DNA from: a virus
Length of the DNA: 62,448 nt
Direction: 5' to 3' (one strand)
IMG/VR virus record: IMGVR_UViG_3300010885_063646
Coordinates: 1-62,448 of that record
Both the position numbers and the translations under genes were made by a program. The notes under the pieces are model-generated. The model did no database searches. It saw nothing but the letters and a program-made list of their open reading frames with translations, and had not been told where the DNA came from. The first letter of the stretch is position 1; each line of letters begins with the position of its first letter. Below are positions 34,605 through 42,813 of this stretch, in pieces.

Positions 34605-36314
34605 TCAGTGCAGGCTGTTCATCAAAACCCCGTGCGGAATCTTAAAAATTCCGCATCGCGAGTCGTTGATACCCGCGCTGATTGTCCAGATTCCGTCCTC
34701 GAAAATAGCCCCCGCGGGGAAGATGACGATGGGTTCCCATCCTCGTGAACCGTCCCGCCACGAAAACCCATCCATGGTCGACGCCGTGAGCAGCGGCTTC
34801 TTCGTCACCCGGAGCGGGCGATGCTTGTTCCCTACGGAAAAGACATACGCCCCCATGTGGTACCGGCGAAGACGGCTGGTGTGTGGGACCGACGAATGGA
34901 AAAAGGAGACCCAGAGATTGCCGTGTCGGACTGGCGACGAACCGCCCCGAGGGTTGCCGTACCGCGACTTCCATCCCGCCAACGGGTGGACAAAGCTCTT
35001 TTCCACCTTCCCCGTGTCGATGTTGACAACCTCGTGCGGGTCAGATTCGTACACGAAGAACTTTTCTTGCCCTTCTTGGAAGAACACCCAGTTTTTTTCG
35101 TGGTTTCCGAATTCCCCGGTGTTGGCTCGGTAGTTCAACGGCACCGGTTCTCCGACGCTGGCCCGCCCACTTTCGTCCACAGTCACCGGCGCGAGGCACT
35201 GTTTCCATCCGGGGCTGGCTCCATGACGGTACCGACTGTGGATGAACGAAAGGTGAGGGACCCCACCAAGTTCCACAAACCGTGGGTCCTCATAGTGACT
35301 GGGCAGCCCGTCCAGCCATTTAGGAAGCCCGGAAACAAGGGTGTCGAACGTGATGCTCTTCAGGTCCTTTGACAGAAGCGCCCATCGGATTCTGCTCCAC
35401 CCACCACCCGCTTGGGTGCGGTAAAAAATTCCCGTGTGGTCCCCGATGCGGGCCAGCGAGGGGTTGAAATTCAGCGCCTGCGGGTTGTCAAAAGTGTTTG
35501 GGTCTACAAGGTGGCCTTCCAACCCCTGCTTCAGCACCGACGGAAAGGAGTCGTCGTACCGGAAAAGCAAATCATCGACGGAGCCTCCCTCTTCAACTGT
35601 GGGCCGCTCTTTTTTCAACACCACCTTCGACACCGCGTACTGGTACGCGGACTCATCTTTGCAGCCGTGGTGCCACACCACTCCACGGAAAGCGAGCCGG
35701 TCAAGGTAGTTCGCATCGAGCCTCTGTGAACGGAAGTCCGATTGGATGATTGGGGTGTCATGCACCCCAAAAGCGGCCCAAACGGGGTATCCAAAGAGGT
35801 CCCAAGCTGCTGAATCGTTCGGTATCGACCAGTTTTGGATGGCCTGAGCGACGGCGGTACGGCACGAAAACACGGCGTTGCCGTTGATGTGGCAGCCAAA
35901 ACCGTTGTGCGGAGGCTGCATATCGCCCATCACACCGACGTTTGGCTGTGTTTTCCACGCTTCCCAGATTTTTTTGGCCCAATCTGCGGTCAAAGGAACG
36001 CTGTCGCTCTCGATTGTCATCACCGCTTCGTACTCTGACCCCTGCGCAATGGCCCAATCGTAGCACCCACGCCATGTCGACCACGGTCCAGCCGGATAAC
36101 CGACCTTTTTGATGGTCGAGAACGACGTGTACACGTTGAACTTGCTCTGGCAGTACCGGAGGACGTCTTCATCAACCGTTGTGTCCCATCGTGGGAGGAT
36201 GAGGAGGTCAAAAACGTCTGTGAACGTAGGTTCAACGTCCGCAAGCAGCCGCGCAAGCCGATGCGCTTGGTCACGGTCCCCAGAATAGAAAGACAGGGCG
36301 ACGAGGAGCTTCAT
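34605..36314 (-). CDS. Glycosyltransferase + GH130-like propeller fusion, 569 aa
   Basis: Residues 1-220 look like a GT-A glycosyltransferase: an alternating fold starting MKLLVALSFYSGDRDQAHRL, and an acidic ESDSVPLTADW motif where the DxD metal site would be. Residues 280-569 look like a five-bladed propeller of the GH130 kind: PSLARIGDHTGIFYRTQ, HYEDPRFVELGGVPHLSFIH, NHEKNWVFF, GGSSPVRHGNLWVSFFHSS and FPAGAIFEDGIW. GH130 enzymes are phosphorylases or hydrolases for mannosides. It probably makes or trims a sugar on a phage or host surface. The TGA of the 335-residue glycosyltransferase overlaps its ATG. Confidence 0.66.
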   Translation of the reverse strand: MKLLVALSFYSGDRDQAHRLARLLADVEPTFTDVFDLLILPRWDTTVDEDVLRYCQSKFNVYTSFSTIKKVGYPAGPWSTWRGCYDWAIAQGSEYEAVMTIESDSVPLTADWAKKIWEAWKTQPNVGVMGDMQPPHNGFGCHINGNAVFSCRTAVAQAIQNWSIPNDSAAWDLFGYPVWAAFGVHDTPIIQSDFRSQRLDANYLDRLAFRGVVWHHGCKDESAYQYAVSKVVLKKERPTVEEGGSVDDLLFRYDDSFPSVLKQGLEGHLVDPNTFDNPQALNFNPSLARIGDHTGIFYRTQAGGGWSRIRWALLSKDLKSITFDTLVSGLPKWLDGLPSHYEDPRFVELGGVPHLSFIHSRYRHGASPGWKQCLAPVTVDESGRASVGEPVPLNYRANTGEFGNHEKNWVFFQEGQEKFFVYESDPHEVVNIDTGKVEKSFVHPLAGWKSRYGNPRGGSSPVRHGNLWVSFFHSSVPHTSRLRRYHMGAYVFSVGNKHRPLRVTKKPLLTASTMDGFSWRDGSRGWEPIVIFPAGAIFEDGIWTISAGINDSRCGIFKIPHGVLMNSLH

Positions 36315-37318
36315 GTAATGGTGTTCGTGGGACCGTAACAGGCTGCACCAAGGTGCCCGACGACCAAACCGAGGTCGACATACGGTTGGTGTCCCGCGGC
36401 AAACGCCCGGCGCGAAAAAATGACGTCTTCCCCGGTCCCCGGGTGGTATTCGCGTGCATGTCGGACCAAATCCGCGGCAGCCGCCTTGATTTCCTCCGGT
36501 TCTGTGAGTTTTTCGAGACTTTCCGCGGCCCGAAAGAGCACATCTTGACTCGGCGAGAAAAACTGCCAGACATCACCGGCGCTCGGCGGTGCCAATTCAG
36601 GGAATTTCCGCTGGATAGCCTCGAAAACGCTCCTGTGGATGAGTACACAGCCGGTTCCGACCCATGCGGTGGCCCGGACCTCGTCCCGGGGGGCTTTACG
36701 GACCTCCGCTGCGACTTTTTTGTTGCCCACCGCCTCGGCAAACATGGGCCTTCCGGTCTTGTTGCGTCCAAAATAGGTCGCACCCACGAACGTCTTGCCT
36801 GAGGCCCGAATCCGGTCGACCGTGTTGCGGCCGGCGGTCACGTCATCCATGCCGCGGAAATCCGTGACGTCCCGAAACCAGCCCGGGTTGCCAGTGGGGA
36901 GGACCATGTCGTCATCGACCCAGAGCGACCATTCGTGTTTCGACTTCAGGAACCAATCCGCGATGATGTTCCGTGAGTGGACAATCATGGCGTCCCCGAC
37001 CTGCATCTTCAGGCCCATCTGTGTCTTGTCAAAGAGCGACAGGAGCGAGAAAACCGTGTGCGGGTTGGTGGTTTTGTACCACGGCAAGCAGAACGCGATG
37101 TCCCGTTTGTCTGCGACCACCGGGAGAGGACGGGACACGGGCACCGCAGCGACCGGACGCGGCGCCACGAGGGTGCCGGGCGGGTTGAGTGCCTTTGGCT
37201 GCGCCGATAACGGACCCTCGGCTGCCTTGCGCGGTACCGGCGGCCCCGTGATGGGTTTCGACGGGTCCACCATCATTTCGTCGACCAAGCCGGCGACTCC
37301 GGGAGGGTTGTCGCTCAA
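36311..37318 (-). CDS. Glycosyltransferase-like protein, 335 aa
   Basis: Pro/Ala-rich N-terminal tail (about residues 1-70), then a GT-A-type domain with VHSRNIIADWFLKSKHEW and a clear DxD (WVDDDMVLPTG). Further conserved features are GTGCVLIHRSVFEAI and a late GEDVIFSRRAFAAG. It probably transfers a sugar from an NDP-sugar. The likely start is TTG 37318, overlapping the scaffold stop (TTGA). An in-frame ATG downstream would remove about 14 residues. It sits between scaffold and capsid genes, an unusual place for a glycosyltransferase, and may act on a head protein. Confidence 0.78.
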   Translation of the reverse strand: MSDNPPGVAGLVDEMMVDPSKPITGPPVPRKAAEGPLSAQPKALNPPGTLVAPRPVAAVPVSRPLPVVADKRDIAFCLPWYKTTNPHTVFSLLSLFDKTQMGLKMQVGDAMIVHSRNIIADWFLKSKHEWSLWVDDDMVLPTGNPGWFRDVTDFRGMDDVTAGRNTVDRIRASGKTFVGATYFGRNKTGRPMFAEAVGNKKVAAEVRKAPRDEVRATAWVGTGCVLIHRSVFEAIQRKFPELAPPSAGDVWQFFSPSQDVLFRAAESLEKLTEPEEIKAAAADLVRHAREYHPGTGEDVIFSRRAFAAGHQPYVDLGLVVGHLGAACYGPTNTIT

Positions 37319-38505
37319 GCCTTGGCCTCCGCCGCCTTCATGTGGGCGTCAAACGCTTGGTCCGCGCTCGTGTGGAAGAGGTCTGCGGCTTTGGCCGGCG
37401 TCGGACGCGCTGTGACGGACTCGCCCGGCTTGGTCGAACGGCCCGACGCTTCGAGCTTGGTCAACCGGTCGTTGGCCGCCGACAACTTCGCCGAGAGGTC
37501 CTTCGTGAGCGCACGCTCCGAAATGGCTTCCGCCCGGAAAATGCGCGCCAGACCAAAAGCGGCGATGGCCTGCGCGTAGCTCTCCGGAGTCATTTCCTTG
37601 GCGAAGGTCGCGACCTCGTTGCGCACGGTGCCGATGAAGGCGTTGTGCTTGTCGATGGCGGCCTTCTGCTCGGCACTTGCGCCCGCCGGCACCTCTTTGA
37701 GCTGGAACGCCGGGGTGCGGCCCACCAACGAATTGGTGGTGGTCTGCACGGTCTCCAGCTTCTTGAACTCGGTCTGCTCGGAATCCTTTCGGCGCTCCTC
37801 GTGGAATTTGCCGGAGTTGTTCTTGGCCTCCTTGATTGCCTCGTCACGGGACTCCTTGAGGTCCTCACGCTGGATGCGTTTCGCCTCGACCACCAACTTG
37901 AGTCGCGTCGCGTCGAGCCCGGCCGCCTCCATCTTGCTGTACAAATCGGCGTAGTCGAGTTCGTCGAGGCCGACGGCCTTGATGCCGTCAATCACCTTGT
38001 CACCCAGCCCGGCTTCCCGGAACTTGGAAAAAATCGACTCGTCGAGCTTTTTCAACGGCTCCCCGAATTTCTTCTCAAAAACGGGGTCGCCCTCGACCGA
38101 CAACGATTCGCGGAAAGCGCGCAGCTCGGCCAGTTCATCCGCGACTTCTTTTGGCAGTTTGTCGACGCTGACGGGCTGCGTGGACGCCTCCTCCAGCTCC
38201 TTGATGCGGGCATCCCGTTTGGACAGCTCGGTGCGGGCCAACTCCTTGACCTTGTCAAACGCCGCGGTCGTGGCCGGCTTGGCATACGGGGGTAGACTGA
38301 CCCCGTCCAAAGTATCCGCGGCAGGGGCGGCCGGCGCTGTATCCTGAGGCTCGACCACGGGGGCCGCGGAGATTACCGGCGCGGCCGGTGTGCTTTCGAC
38401 CGGCGGAGTTGCGGAGACAGTCGGCGCAACGGGGGGAGTGACCTCCGCGGGTCCGGTAGGTAGGACTTCCGCGAGGGTGGCAAACGTATTGTCAATGTCG
38501 GGCAT
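37315..38505 (-). CDS. Scaffold protein (probable), 396 aa
   Basis: Residues 1-75 are Pro/Ala/Val-rich, the rest is highly charged and helical with coiled-coil stretches (RTELSKRDARIKELEEAST, AKRIQREDLKESRDEAIKE). It ends in a helical tail. It lies between portal and capsid genes, as scaffolds do, and is of typical acidic, low-complexity composition. ATG 38505 is chosen, since the longer frame upstream overlaps the 111-residue gene and has no supporting features. Confidence 0.72.
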   Translation of the reverse strand: MPDIDNTFATLAEVLPTGPAEVTPPVAPTVSATPPVESTPAAPVISAAPVVEPQDTAPAAPAADTLDGVSLPPYAKPATTAAFDKVKELARTELSKRDARIKELEEASTQPVSVDKLPKEVADELAELRAFRESLSVEGDPVFEKKFGEPLKKLDESIFSKFREAGLGDKVIDGIKAVGLDELDYADLYSKMEAAGLDATRLKLVVEAKRIQREDLKESRDEAIKEAKNNSGKFHEERRKDSEQTEFKKLETVQTTTNSLVGRTPAFQLKEVPAGASAEQKAAIDKHNAFIGTVRNEVATFAKEMTPESYAQAIAAFGLARIFRAEAISERALTKDLSAKLSAANDRLTKLEASGRSTKPGESVTARPTPAKAADLFHTSADQAFDAHMKAAEAKA

Positions 38506-38510
38506 AAAAA

Positions 38511-38846
38511 TCAGGGGTTGCTTGCAAGCGTGACACGGCCGGTGACCGCGTCTTGTACCCACGCGCTGTCATCTTCAAGCGCGGGCAGACTTTGGGTCGT
38601 GGCCGACTCTTCTTTGGGGGTTTCCGGAGGTACTGCAAGAAGTTCGATGAGTGCTTCGACCTCGTCAAAACCCATGGTCCTACCGAGAGCAATCGAAGCC
38701 CGGGAAAAAGACACGTTGCGCGGGTACGCCCGGCGCTTCATGTCCATGGCGCGAAGGAACTTTCCCCCGGTCGGGGTGCGGAGAAAACCCCTCAGGTTCT
38801 CCGCATCCTCGCTGCCCCAGTCCGGAATCTTCTCGATGGTCACCAC
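38511..38846 (-). CDS. Small protein between portal and scaffold, 111 aa
   Basis: Not recognised. It begins with VVTIEKIPDWGSEDAENL at one of two adjacent GTG codons (38846 or 38843), 10 bp after the portal stop. A helical segment (FLRTPTGGKFLRAMDMKRRA) and an acidic helical part (FDEVEALIELLAVPPETP) follow. No signal or membrane segment. A role in head assembly is suggested only by place. Confidence 0.55.
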   Translation of the reverse strand: MVTIEKIPDWGSEDAENLRGFLRTPTGGKFLRAMDMKRRAYPRNVSFSRASIALGRTMGFDEVEALIELLAVPPETPKEESATTQSLPALEDDSAWVQDAVTGRVTLASNP

Positions 38847-38856
38847 GCAGTCTGTC

Positions 38857-40899
38857 TTAGCCTGCGGGTGCCGGAGCCGCAAGCGCGGCCTGCGGGTTTG
38901 CCGGCGGTTGCTGCGCCGGCGGTTGCTGTGCCGCCAACTGCTTGAGCTGTTGAAGGGCGGCTGCCGCTTGCTTCACCGCGGCTTCGTAGGGGGCGAGCTG
39001 TTCCGGCGCCGCGCCTTGCTGCTTGGCCGTGTTGACGTGGGCCGCCATGTGCGTGACATACGCCTCCAAGATGGGCTCGGCCTGCGGGGACTTCATGGCT
39101 TCCTCGGCGACGGGCTGGAGCGCCGGGGCAAGCACTTCCAGATGGACAAGGTGGTTGTCTCGCGCCGAGACCGGAATCATCTGGCCGTCGGTGAGCAGCG
39201 AGTTTTCCATCATCTGCAACCGGCTCTGCTCCGCGGTCTCGGTCGGGTCGTCCTGCGGCAGCAACATCTGTTCCGCGGTGTCGGCATCAAGCAAGGCGGT
39301 GACGTACTGCTTTTCGACCTCGTGGGAATTGTACTGCGGGTTTCCGCGCGCCGCCGTGCAGACCGTGATGATGTTCTGACGCTCGACCTCTGTGAGTTCC
39401 CGGACCACGCCGATGGCCGGCACCGTCCCGAAGTAGTCGACTTCGCGGTCCGAGAACCGCTCCTCCTCGATGAGCTTTCGACGAAACTCGATTGCGTCTT
39501 TATCCCGCGAATCCGGCAGACACAACCGCCGCTGGATTTCGGTGTCGATGTCCATGAACTGGAAGAGCCACCGCTCTTGAAAAGTGTCGGCGCGCTCGTC
39601 CTCACGGCCTGCCATGAAGTCGACTTGGGCCGCCGTCACACGGTCGCCCGAGAGCTGCTTGGGGCTCGTGCTGCCGCCAATCTGGTCGAGCAGGCCGGTC
39701 AGGTACGTATCGAGCGTGAAAAACGGCTCGACCGCGGGGTCGATTTTCCGTTCCAACACCTCGAACCCCTCCTCAATCATAATCGCGTTCCCATGGACGT
39801 GCATCCGGAACTGGTTGAGTTTGCGGGGGTCGCACTGGATGACCAGCTTGCCGGCGAGCTGGAGCCGGTCAATCACCTCGTTGCGGGACCGGTCGAGCGC
39901 CCGAGCGATGTTGTACACCTCGCGCCCGAGCCCTTTGCTGCCGTGCATCGTTCCATCGGCCTGTTGGTGGCTGAGGAAGGCGGACGCATGGGTCATCTTC
40001 AAGAACCGCTCCGGGTGGTAGAACAACAGGCGGTATTCGCGGTCGCAGATGATGTGGGTCACCCGGCCCGTTGGTTCGGTCGCGAGGAGGTGGTAGAACC
40101 GGACGACTTCGGCGCCGGTGTACGAGGTGCCTAAGCTGACGCCGCGGATGAGGTCCTCGTAGACGCGGAGGTAGTCGGACGACTGGCTCCGCAACTGCTC
40201 CGGCATCGCGCTATTGATGGCGTTGACGAGATTCGGCAGGTCCCACCGTTTGTCTTCCGCCGACGAAGCCTCCTCAAGTTTTTCCGCGGCTTCGTGGATG
40301 GGGTTGTCCTTGACGAGGACGATGAGCGGGCACGAAGCGGCGGATTGCTTGGTGCCGACGGGAATGAAGAACGCGTCCTGCCGGAAAAAGGAAGGCATCC
40401 AACCCTCCTCGTCGAGCCACATGGCGGCTGCGTAGCCGAACATCGTGTTCTCCTGCGCCAGCTCGGCGACGAAGTTCTTCCAGAGAGGGTTCGCCCGGAC
40501 GGTCTCGGTGAACACCCGACGGAATTTTTCGGTCTTGATGCGCGCGTCGGGGTAGCTGTCGGGAAGCGACGCCGAGGTCAGGTACCGGGCGGAGTGGATG
40601 GATTTCGGGAAACGGGACGACGCCTTGTCGATGAGGACCGGCAACGGCTTGGTGGAAAAATTGGACTTCCACGAGAGGCCCTCGCTGCGCAGCAAAGCGG
40701 GGCTGACCGGCTGCTCCGCATTGTACGCCGCCATGATGCGGGCGTTCTTGGTGTTGCGTTCGCGGTTCTCTTGGATGAGGCGCTTGATGACGTCGCCGGC
40801 CTGCTGGATGGTCTGGATAGACCGGCGGACCACCTTGCCCTCGTCGGAGATACGAGGGTCACCAGAGGTCGTGCAATTTGTGGAGGGGAGCGGGTCCAT
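38857..40899 (-). CDS. Portal protein, 680 aa
   Basis: Size, helical composition and place directly upstream of the scaffold support a portal. Visible features: a basic N-terminal region (NRERNTKNARIMAAYNAE), a long central stem-wing region (FFTLDTYLTGLLDQIGGST), several GDRVTAAQVDFMAGR-type helices that resemble portal crown segments of podoviruses, and an Ala/Gln/Pro-rich C-terminal tail (AAQQPPAQQPP) probably at the crown. It forms the dodecameric vertex through which DNA is packaged and ejected. The ATG overlaps the stop of the Cys-rich gene before it (TGATG). Confidence 0.8.
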   Translation of the reverse strand: MDPLPSTNCTTSGDPRISDEGKVVRRSIQTIQQAGDVIKRLIQENRERNTKNARIMAAYNAEQPVSPALLRSEGLSWKSNFSTKPLPVLIDKASSRFPKSIHSARYLTSASLPDSYPDARIKTEKFRRVFTETVRANPLWKNFVAELAQENTMFGYAAAMWLDEEGWMPSFFRQDAFFIPVGTKQSAASCPLIVLVKDNPIHEAAEKLEEASSAEDKRWDLPNLVNAINSAMPEQLRSQSSDYLRVYEDLIRGVSLGTSYTGAEVVRFYHLLATEPTGRVTHIICDREYRLLFYHPERFLKMTHASAFLSHQQADGTMHGSKGLGREVYNIARALDRSRNEVIDRLQLAGKLVIQCDPRKLNQFRMHVHGNAIMIEEGFEVLERKIDPAVEPFFTLDTYLTGLLDQIGGSTSPKQLSGDRVTAAQVDFMAGREDERADTFQERWLFQFMDIDTEIQRRLCLPDSRDKDAIEFRRKLIEEERFSDREVDYFGTVPAIGVVRELTEVERQNIITVCTAARGNPQYNSHEVEKQYVTALLDADTAEQMLLPQDDPTETAEQSRLQMMENSLLTDGQMIPVSARDNHLVHLEVLAPALQPVAEEAMKSPQAEPILEAYVTHMAAHVNTAKQQGAAPEQLAPYEAAVKQAAAALQQLKQLAAQQPPAQQPPANPQAALAAPAPAG

Positions 40900-41132
40900 C
40901 AGAGATTTTTCCAGCGGTCAGGGACGTCGGGACAGGTTTCGGTGGAGAGTCGGGCCTTCAAAGGCGCGATGCAGCCACAGAGATTGCAGACCTGTGCAGA
41001 AAAATGGGGGCACATAGTGCAGACGGCGTCCCGGGCTTGTGCGGTCTCTTCGCTGACGAGAGGGCTCGTCCCGGCCCACAGAGACACGACGATGCGTCGG
41101 AGCGCGAAGAAAGCGTTCCGGGCTCGCCTCAC
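40899..41132 (-). CDS. Cys-rich protein, 77 aa
   Basis: Starts at GTG 41132 overlapping the previous stop (GTGA). An N-terminal basic helix is followed by eight residues of cysteine-rich sequence and a final Cys: CTMCPHF...CNLCGCIAPLK...CPDVPDRW. The spacing suggests one or two zinc ions. The protein just upstream (196 residues) ends in a similar pattern, so the two may be related or act together. Place between terminase and portal hints at a packaging or head role. Confidence 0.6.
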   Translation of the reverse strand: MRRARNAFFALRRIVVSLWAGTSPLVSEETAQARDAVCTMCPHFSAQVCNLCGCIAPLKARLSTETCPDVPDRWKNL

Positions 41133-41719
41133 TGTTTTGCCCTCCAGCAGGCGTCCGGGACATCTTCCCGCGGCGCGGCCGGGTCGAGCTTCAGGCGGCA
41201 AGCAGTCTCGTTGTGGTGCCCAAAAAGGGCGCATCCGTGCAGCCCCTCAGCGTTGAATTCCGGACCGTTGCGGCGGATTTCCGCGACGATGGTTTTTCCC
41301 GCGGCGTCGCACGATTTACACGACACCTTCCAGCCGTGGTTCTTGGGGCAGGCCCGGCAAATGGACGCCCTCTTGGACGCCTCTTCGCTTGAGACCCGCT
41401 CCAGCGTGTTGCGAGCGTCCCTGATGCGGACTTCGACAAGCCACAGCCCGATGTCGATGCCGAGCTTGACGCTCGGGTCCTGCGGGAAAGAGGAGGCGAC
41501 GTTGGTTGTGTTGCAGAGCGTCGGTTGCGCCGCACATGCCTGTTCAAAGACCTCGGATTGCGGGTCGCCGGCAGGCTGGTTGGTAAGCGCGCGGTACTGC
41601 TTGACCTTTTGGATGAGTGAACTCCACCCGTCGTCCGACCGAACCTCGACGCCATTCGACTCCCGGAACAGGAAACCCCGTGTCGGGTACAGATTGGGGT
41701 TCGGCTGTTGCAACGTCAT
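41129..41719 (-). CDS. Cys-rich protein, 196 aa
   Basis: Residues 1-110 are helical with acidic patches (VKLGIDIGLWLVEVRIRDA). Residues 120-190 hold a metal-binding pattern: CRACPKNHGWKVSCKSCDA, then GCALFGHHNE, and a late Cys in VPDACWRAKQ. It may be a treble-clef or zinc-ribbon domain. Similar Cys-rich proteins near the terminase or portal genes are found in some podovirus-like phages, without function. Overlap (GTGA) with the small Cys-rich gene. Confidence 0.62.
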   Translation of the reverse strand: MTLQQPNPNLYPTRGFLFRESNGVEVRSDDGWSSLIQKVKQYRALTNQPAGDPQSEVFEQACAAQPTLCNTTNVASSFPQDPSVKLGIDIGLWLVEVRIRDARNTLERVSSEEASKRASICRACPKNHGWKVSCKSCDAAGKTIVAEIRRNGPEFNAEGLHGCALFGHHNETACRLKLDPAAPREDVPDACWRAKQ

Positions 41720-41763
41720 GTGGGAGAAACCCTACGGTTGGTGGGTTATCGCGGCAAGCGACG

Positions 41764-42042
41764 TCACGCGAAGGAGTACCGAACGTCGTTGGTGCCGGTC
41801 GCGGCGACTGCCGAGAATCCGGAGGCCGGACCAAAAAATTTGCGTTCGGCCTTGATGGTCGCCCCCGCGGCAAGCGGGATGCCGTTCGTGGTGGACACGA
41901 CTGCATCATCGTTTGTCCACTTGAGGTACACCGTGTTCGAGCCGAGGTTCGTGATGGTGCCGGACACCCATCGGAGCGTCGGACCGAACGCCACGGCTGG
42001 AGTTGTGCCGACAGAAAGGGCTCCCGCAGTTTTTTGTGCCAT
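41764..42042 (-). CDS. Small beta-rich late protein (decoration candidate), 92 aa
   Basis: The sequence is almost all short beta-strands: SVGTTPAVAFGPTLRWVS, TVYLKWTNDDAVVST, IPLAAGATIKAERKFFGPA and a closing VRYSFA. It resembles small decoration or head-fibre proteins of phages, but is not a close match to a named family. The start at 42042 is preceded by GACATTACC (7-nt gap) and an upstream terminator hairpin, so it has its own expression unit. Confidence 0.58.
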   Translation of the reverse strand: MAQKTAGALSVGTTPAVAFGPTLRWVSGTITNLGSNTVYLKWTNDDAVVSTTNGIPLAAGATIKAERKFFGPASGFSAVAATGTNDVRYSFA

Positions 42043-42049
42043 ACCTATC

Positions 42050-42058
42050 GGTAATGTC
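42050..42058 (-). promoter_or_regulatory. GACATTACC element before 92-aa gene
   Basis: Minus-strand GACATTACC, 7 nt before ATG 42042 and directly downstream of a terminator hairpin. The position after a terminator favours a transcription start signal over coupling to upstream genes. Confidence 0.42.
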
Positions 42059-42065
42059 GGGACAC

Positions 42066-42096
42066 GAAAAGGCCGCCCTCGGGAAAGAGAGCGGCC
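42066..42096 (-). terminator. Terminator after tRNA region
   Basis: Minus-strand stem GGCCGCTCTC / GAGGGCGGCC (42087-42096 with 42071-42080, one wobble pair) with loop TTTCCC, followed by TTTT. Separates the tRNA region from the 92-residue gene. Confidence 0.68.
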
Positions 42097-42300
42097 GGGT
42101 CGGACTTGGAGCCTATCTATGGGAGTTACCCTTGTCCGACTTTGCTGCGGGGTTTGTTGGGGTGCCCGCTTTGGGCGTCAACACGCAAACTGGCGAGTGC
42201 TTCGGGTGCTCCGCAGGCAGGTCTTGCGTGACCCGTTCGGAGAGGGACCAAGGTGTCACTGGCCGGACCCTTTCGGTCACGCCGGCCACACTCATTGAAA
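42097..42300. other. Gap downstream of tRNA-Met with strong inverted repeat
   Basis: Mostly non-coding by appearance. GGCCGG (42261-42266) pairs with CCGGCC (42282-42287) around CTTTC, forming a strong hairpin just after the tRNA 3' end, which may be a processing or transcription-stop signal. A 60-residue minus-strand frame (42113-42295, Pro/Thr/Ser-rich) overlaps the hairpin and has low coding appearance. Confidence 0.4.
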
Positions 42301-42375
42301 TGGGAGCAGGGGACGGAATCGAACCGCCGACGGTGTGGTTATGGGCCACATGAACTACCACTGTTCTACCCTGCT
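42301..42375 (-). tRNA. tRNA-Met (CAU), CCA encoded
   Basis: All arms fold: acceptor AGCAGGG/CCCTGCT, D-stem GAAC/GTTC, anticodon stem TGTGG/CCACA with loop CCCATAA (anticodon CAT), T-stem GGCGG/CCGTC with loop TTCGATT, and encoded discriminator plus CCA. It may be elongator Met, or an Ile-type CAU if lysidine-modified. It cannot be an initiator on present evidence. It lies in the gap between the 46-residue gene and the 92-residue gene. Confidence 0.9.
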
Positions 42376-42470
42376 AGAAGAGGCGCCGCGCGCATGTTTC
42401 ATGTGGTAATACACAAACCCGACCCCGGTTCTCCCGTGGTACCATGTGCGGCGGCAAGATGTCAAAAAAC

Positions 42471-42543
42471 TGGAGGCGCCGCAGGGAAACGAGCCCTGTC
42501 TTCCGCCGCTACGCAGCGGTGTCCTACCATAGACGACGGTGCC
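42471..42543 (-). tRNA. tRNA-like gene, degenerate (GTA-type anticodon?)
   Basis: An acceptor stem GGCACCG/CGGCGCC with one A-C mismatch, D-stem GTCT/GGAC, anticodon stem CCGCT/GGCGG with loop GCGTAGC, T-stem CAGGG/CCCTG with loop CTCGTTT, and TCCA at the end. Position 33 would be C, not the universal U, and the T-loop lacks the usual TTCRA. If a tRNA, the anticodon would be GTA (Tyr). It may be an unusual tRNA, a decaying copy, or a tRNA-shaped structural RNA. Confidence 0.5.
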
Positions 42544-42544
42544 A

Positions 42545-42580
42545 AAAATAGGAGGATGGGCGGTTCAAATCCACCCATCC
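42545..42580 (-). terminator. Hairpin with T-run upstream of tRNA-like gene
   Basis: Minus-strand GGATGGGTGG / CCGCCCATCC (42571-42580 with 42554-42563, one wobble) with loop ATTTGAA, followed by TCCTATTTTT. It works as a terminator for the small gene above. On the plus strand the same bases look like a T-arm (TTCAAAT loop), so it may be a tRNA remnant. Confidence 0.5.
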
Positions 42581-42587
42581 AAGACCC

Positions 42588-42728
42588 TTAGTTTCCGCTG
42601 CCACGCTTCGGAAGCGAGGCGGCCACCGTGGCGGCCCGAGCGGCGCGCGTGGCCTTCAGAGCCTTCTGAGCCTTCTGCTTGCGGCAGAACTCTTCGTTGA
42701 TGGAGCGGATGGAAGCGAGGTCGTTCAT
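42588..42728 (-). CDS. Small basic hypothetical protein, 46 aa
   Basis: Starts at ATG 42728 in the context ATACCATG typical of this genome. A longer in-frame start at 42848 would add 40 residues and overlap the terminase gene. The product is strongly basic and helical (FCRKQKAQKALKATRAARAA), perhaps a nucleic-acid-binding peptide. It lies between the large terminase and the tRNA region. A GACATTAC element occurs 27 nt before this start. Confidence 0.45.
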   Translation of the reverse strand: MNDLASIRSINEEFCRKQKAQKALKATRAARAATVAASLPKRGSGN

Positions 42729-42813
42729 GGTATTTTTGGTATGTGTTTCTGCGGTTGTAATGTCTCCGACACCGAGAAACTGGCAGATGTCCCGGAGGAG
42801 GGCAACACCTTTT

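Noticed and set aside
38518-40134. Plus-strand 538-residue frame opposite the portal gene
   Set aside because: Shadow of the portal reading frame; no domains, and it overlaps three supported genes on the other strand.
42113-42295. Possible 60-residue minus-strand gene after tRNA-Met
   Set aside because: Overlaps a strong inverted repeat and has low-complexity composition; no start signal of the type seen elsewhere.
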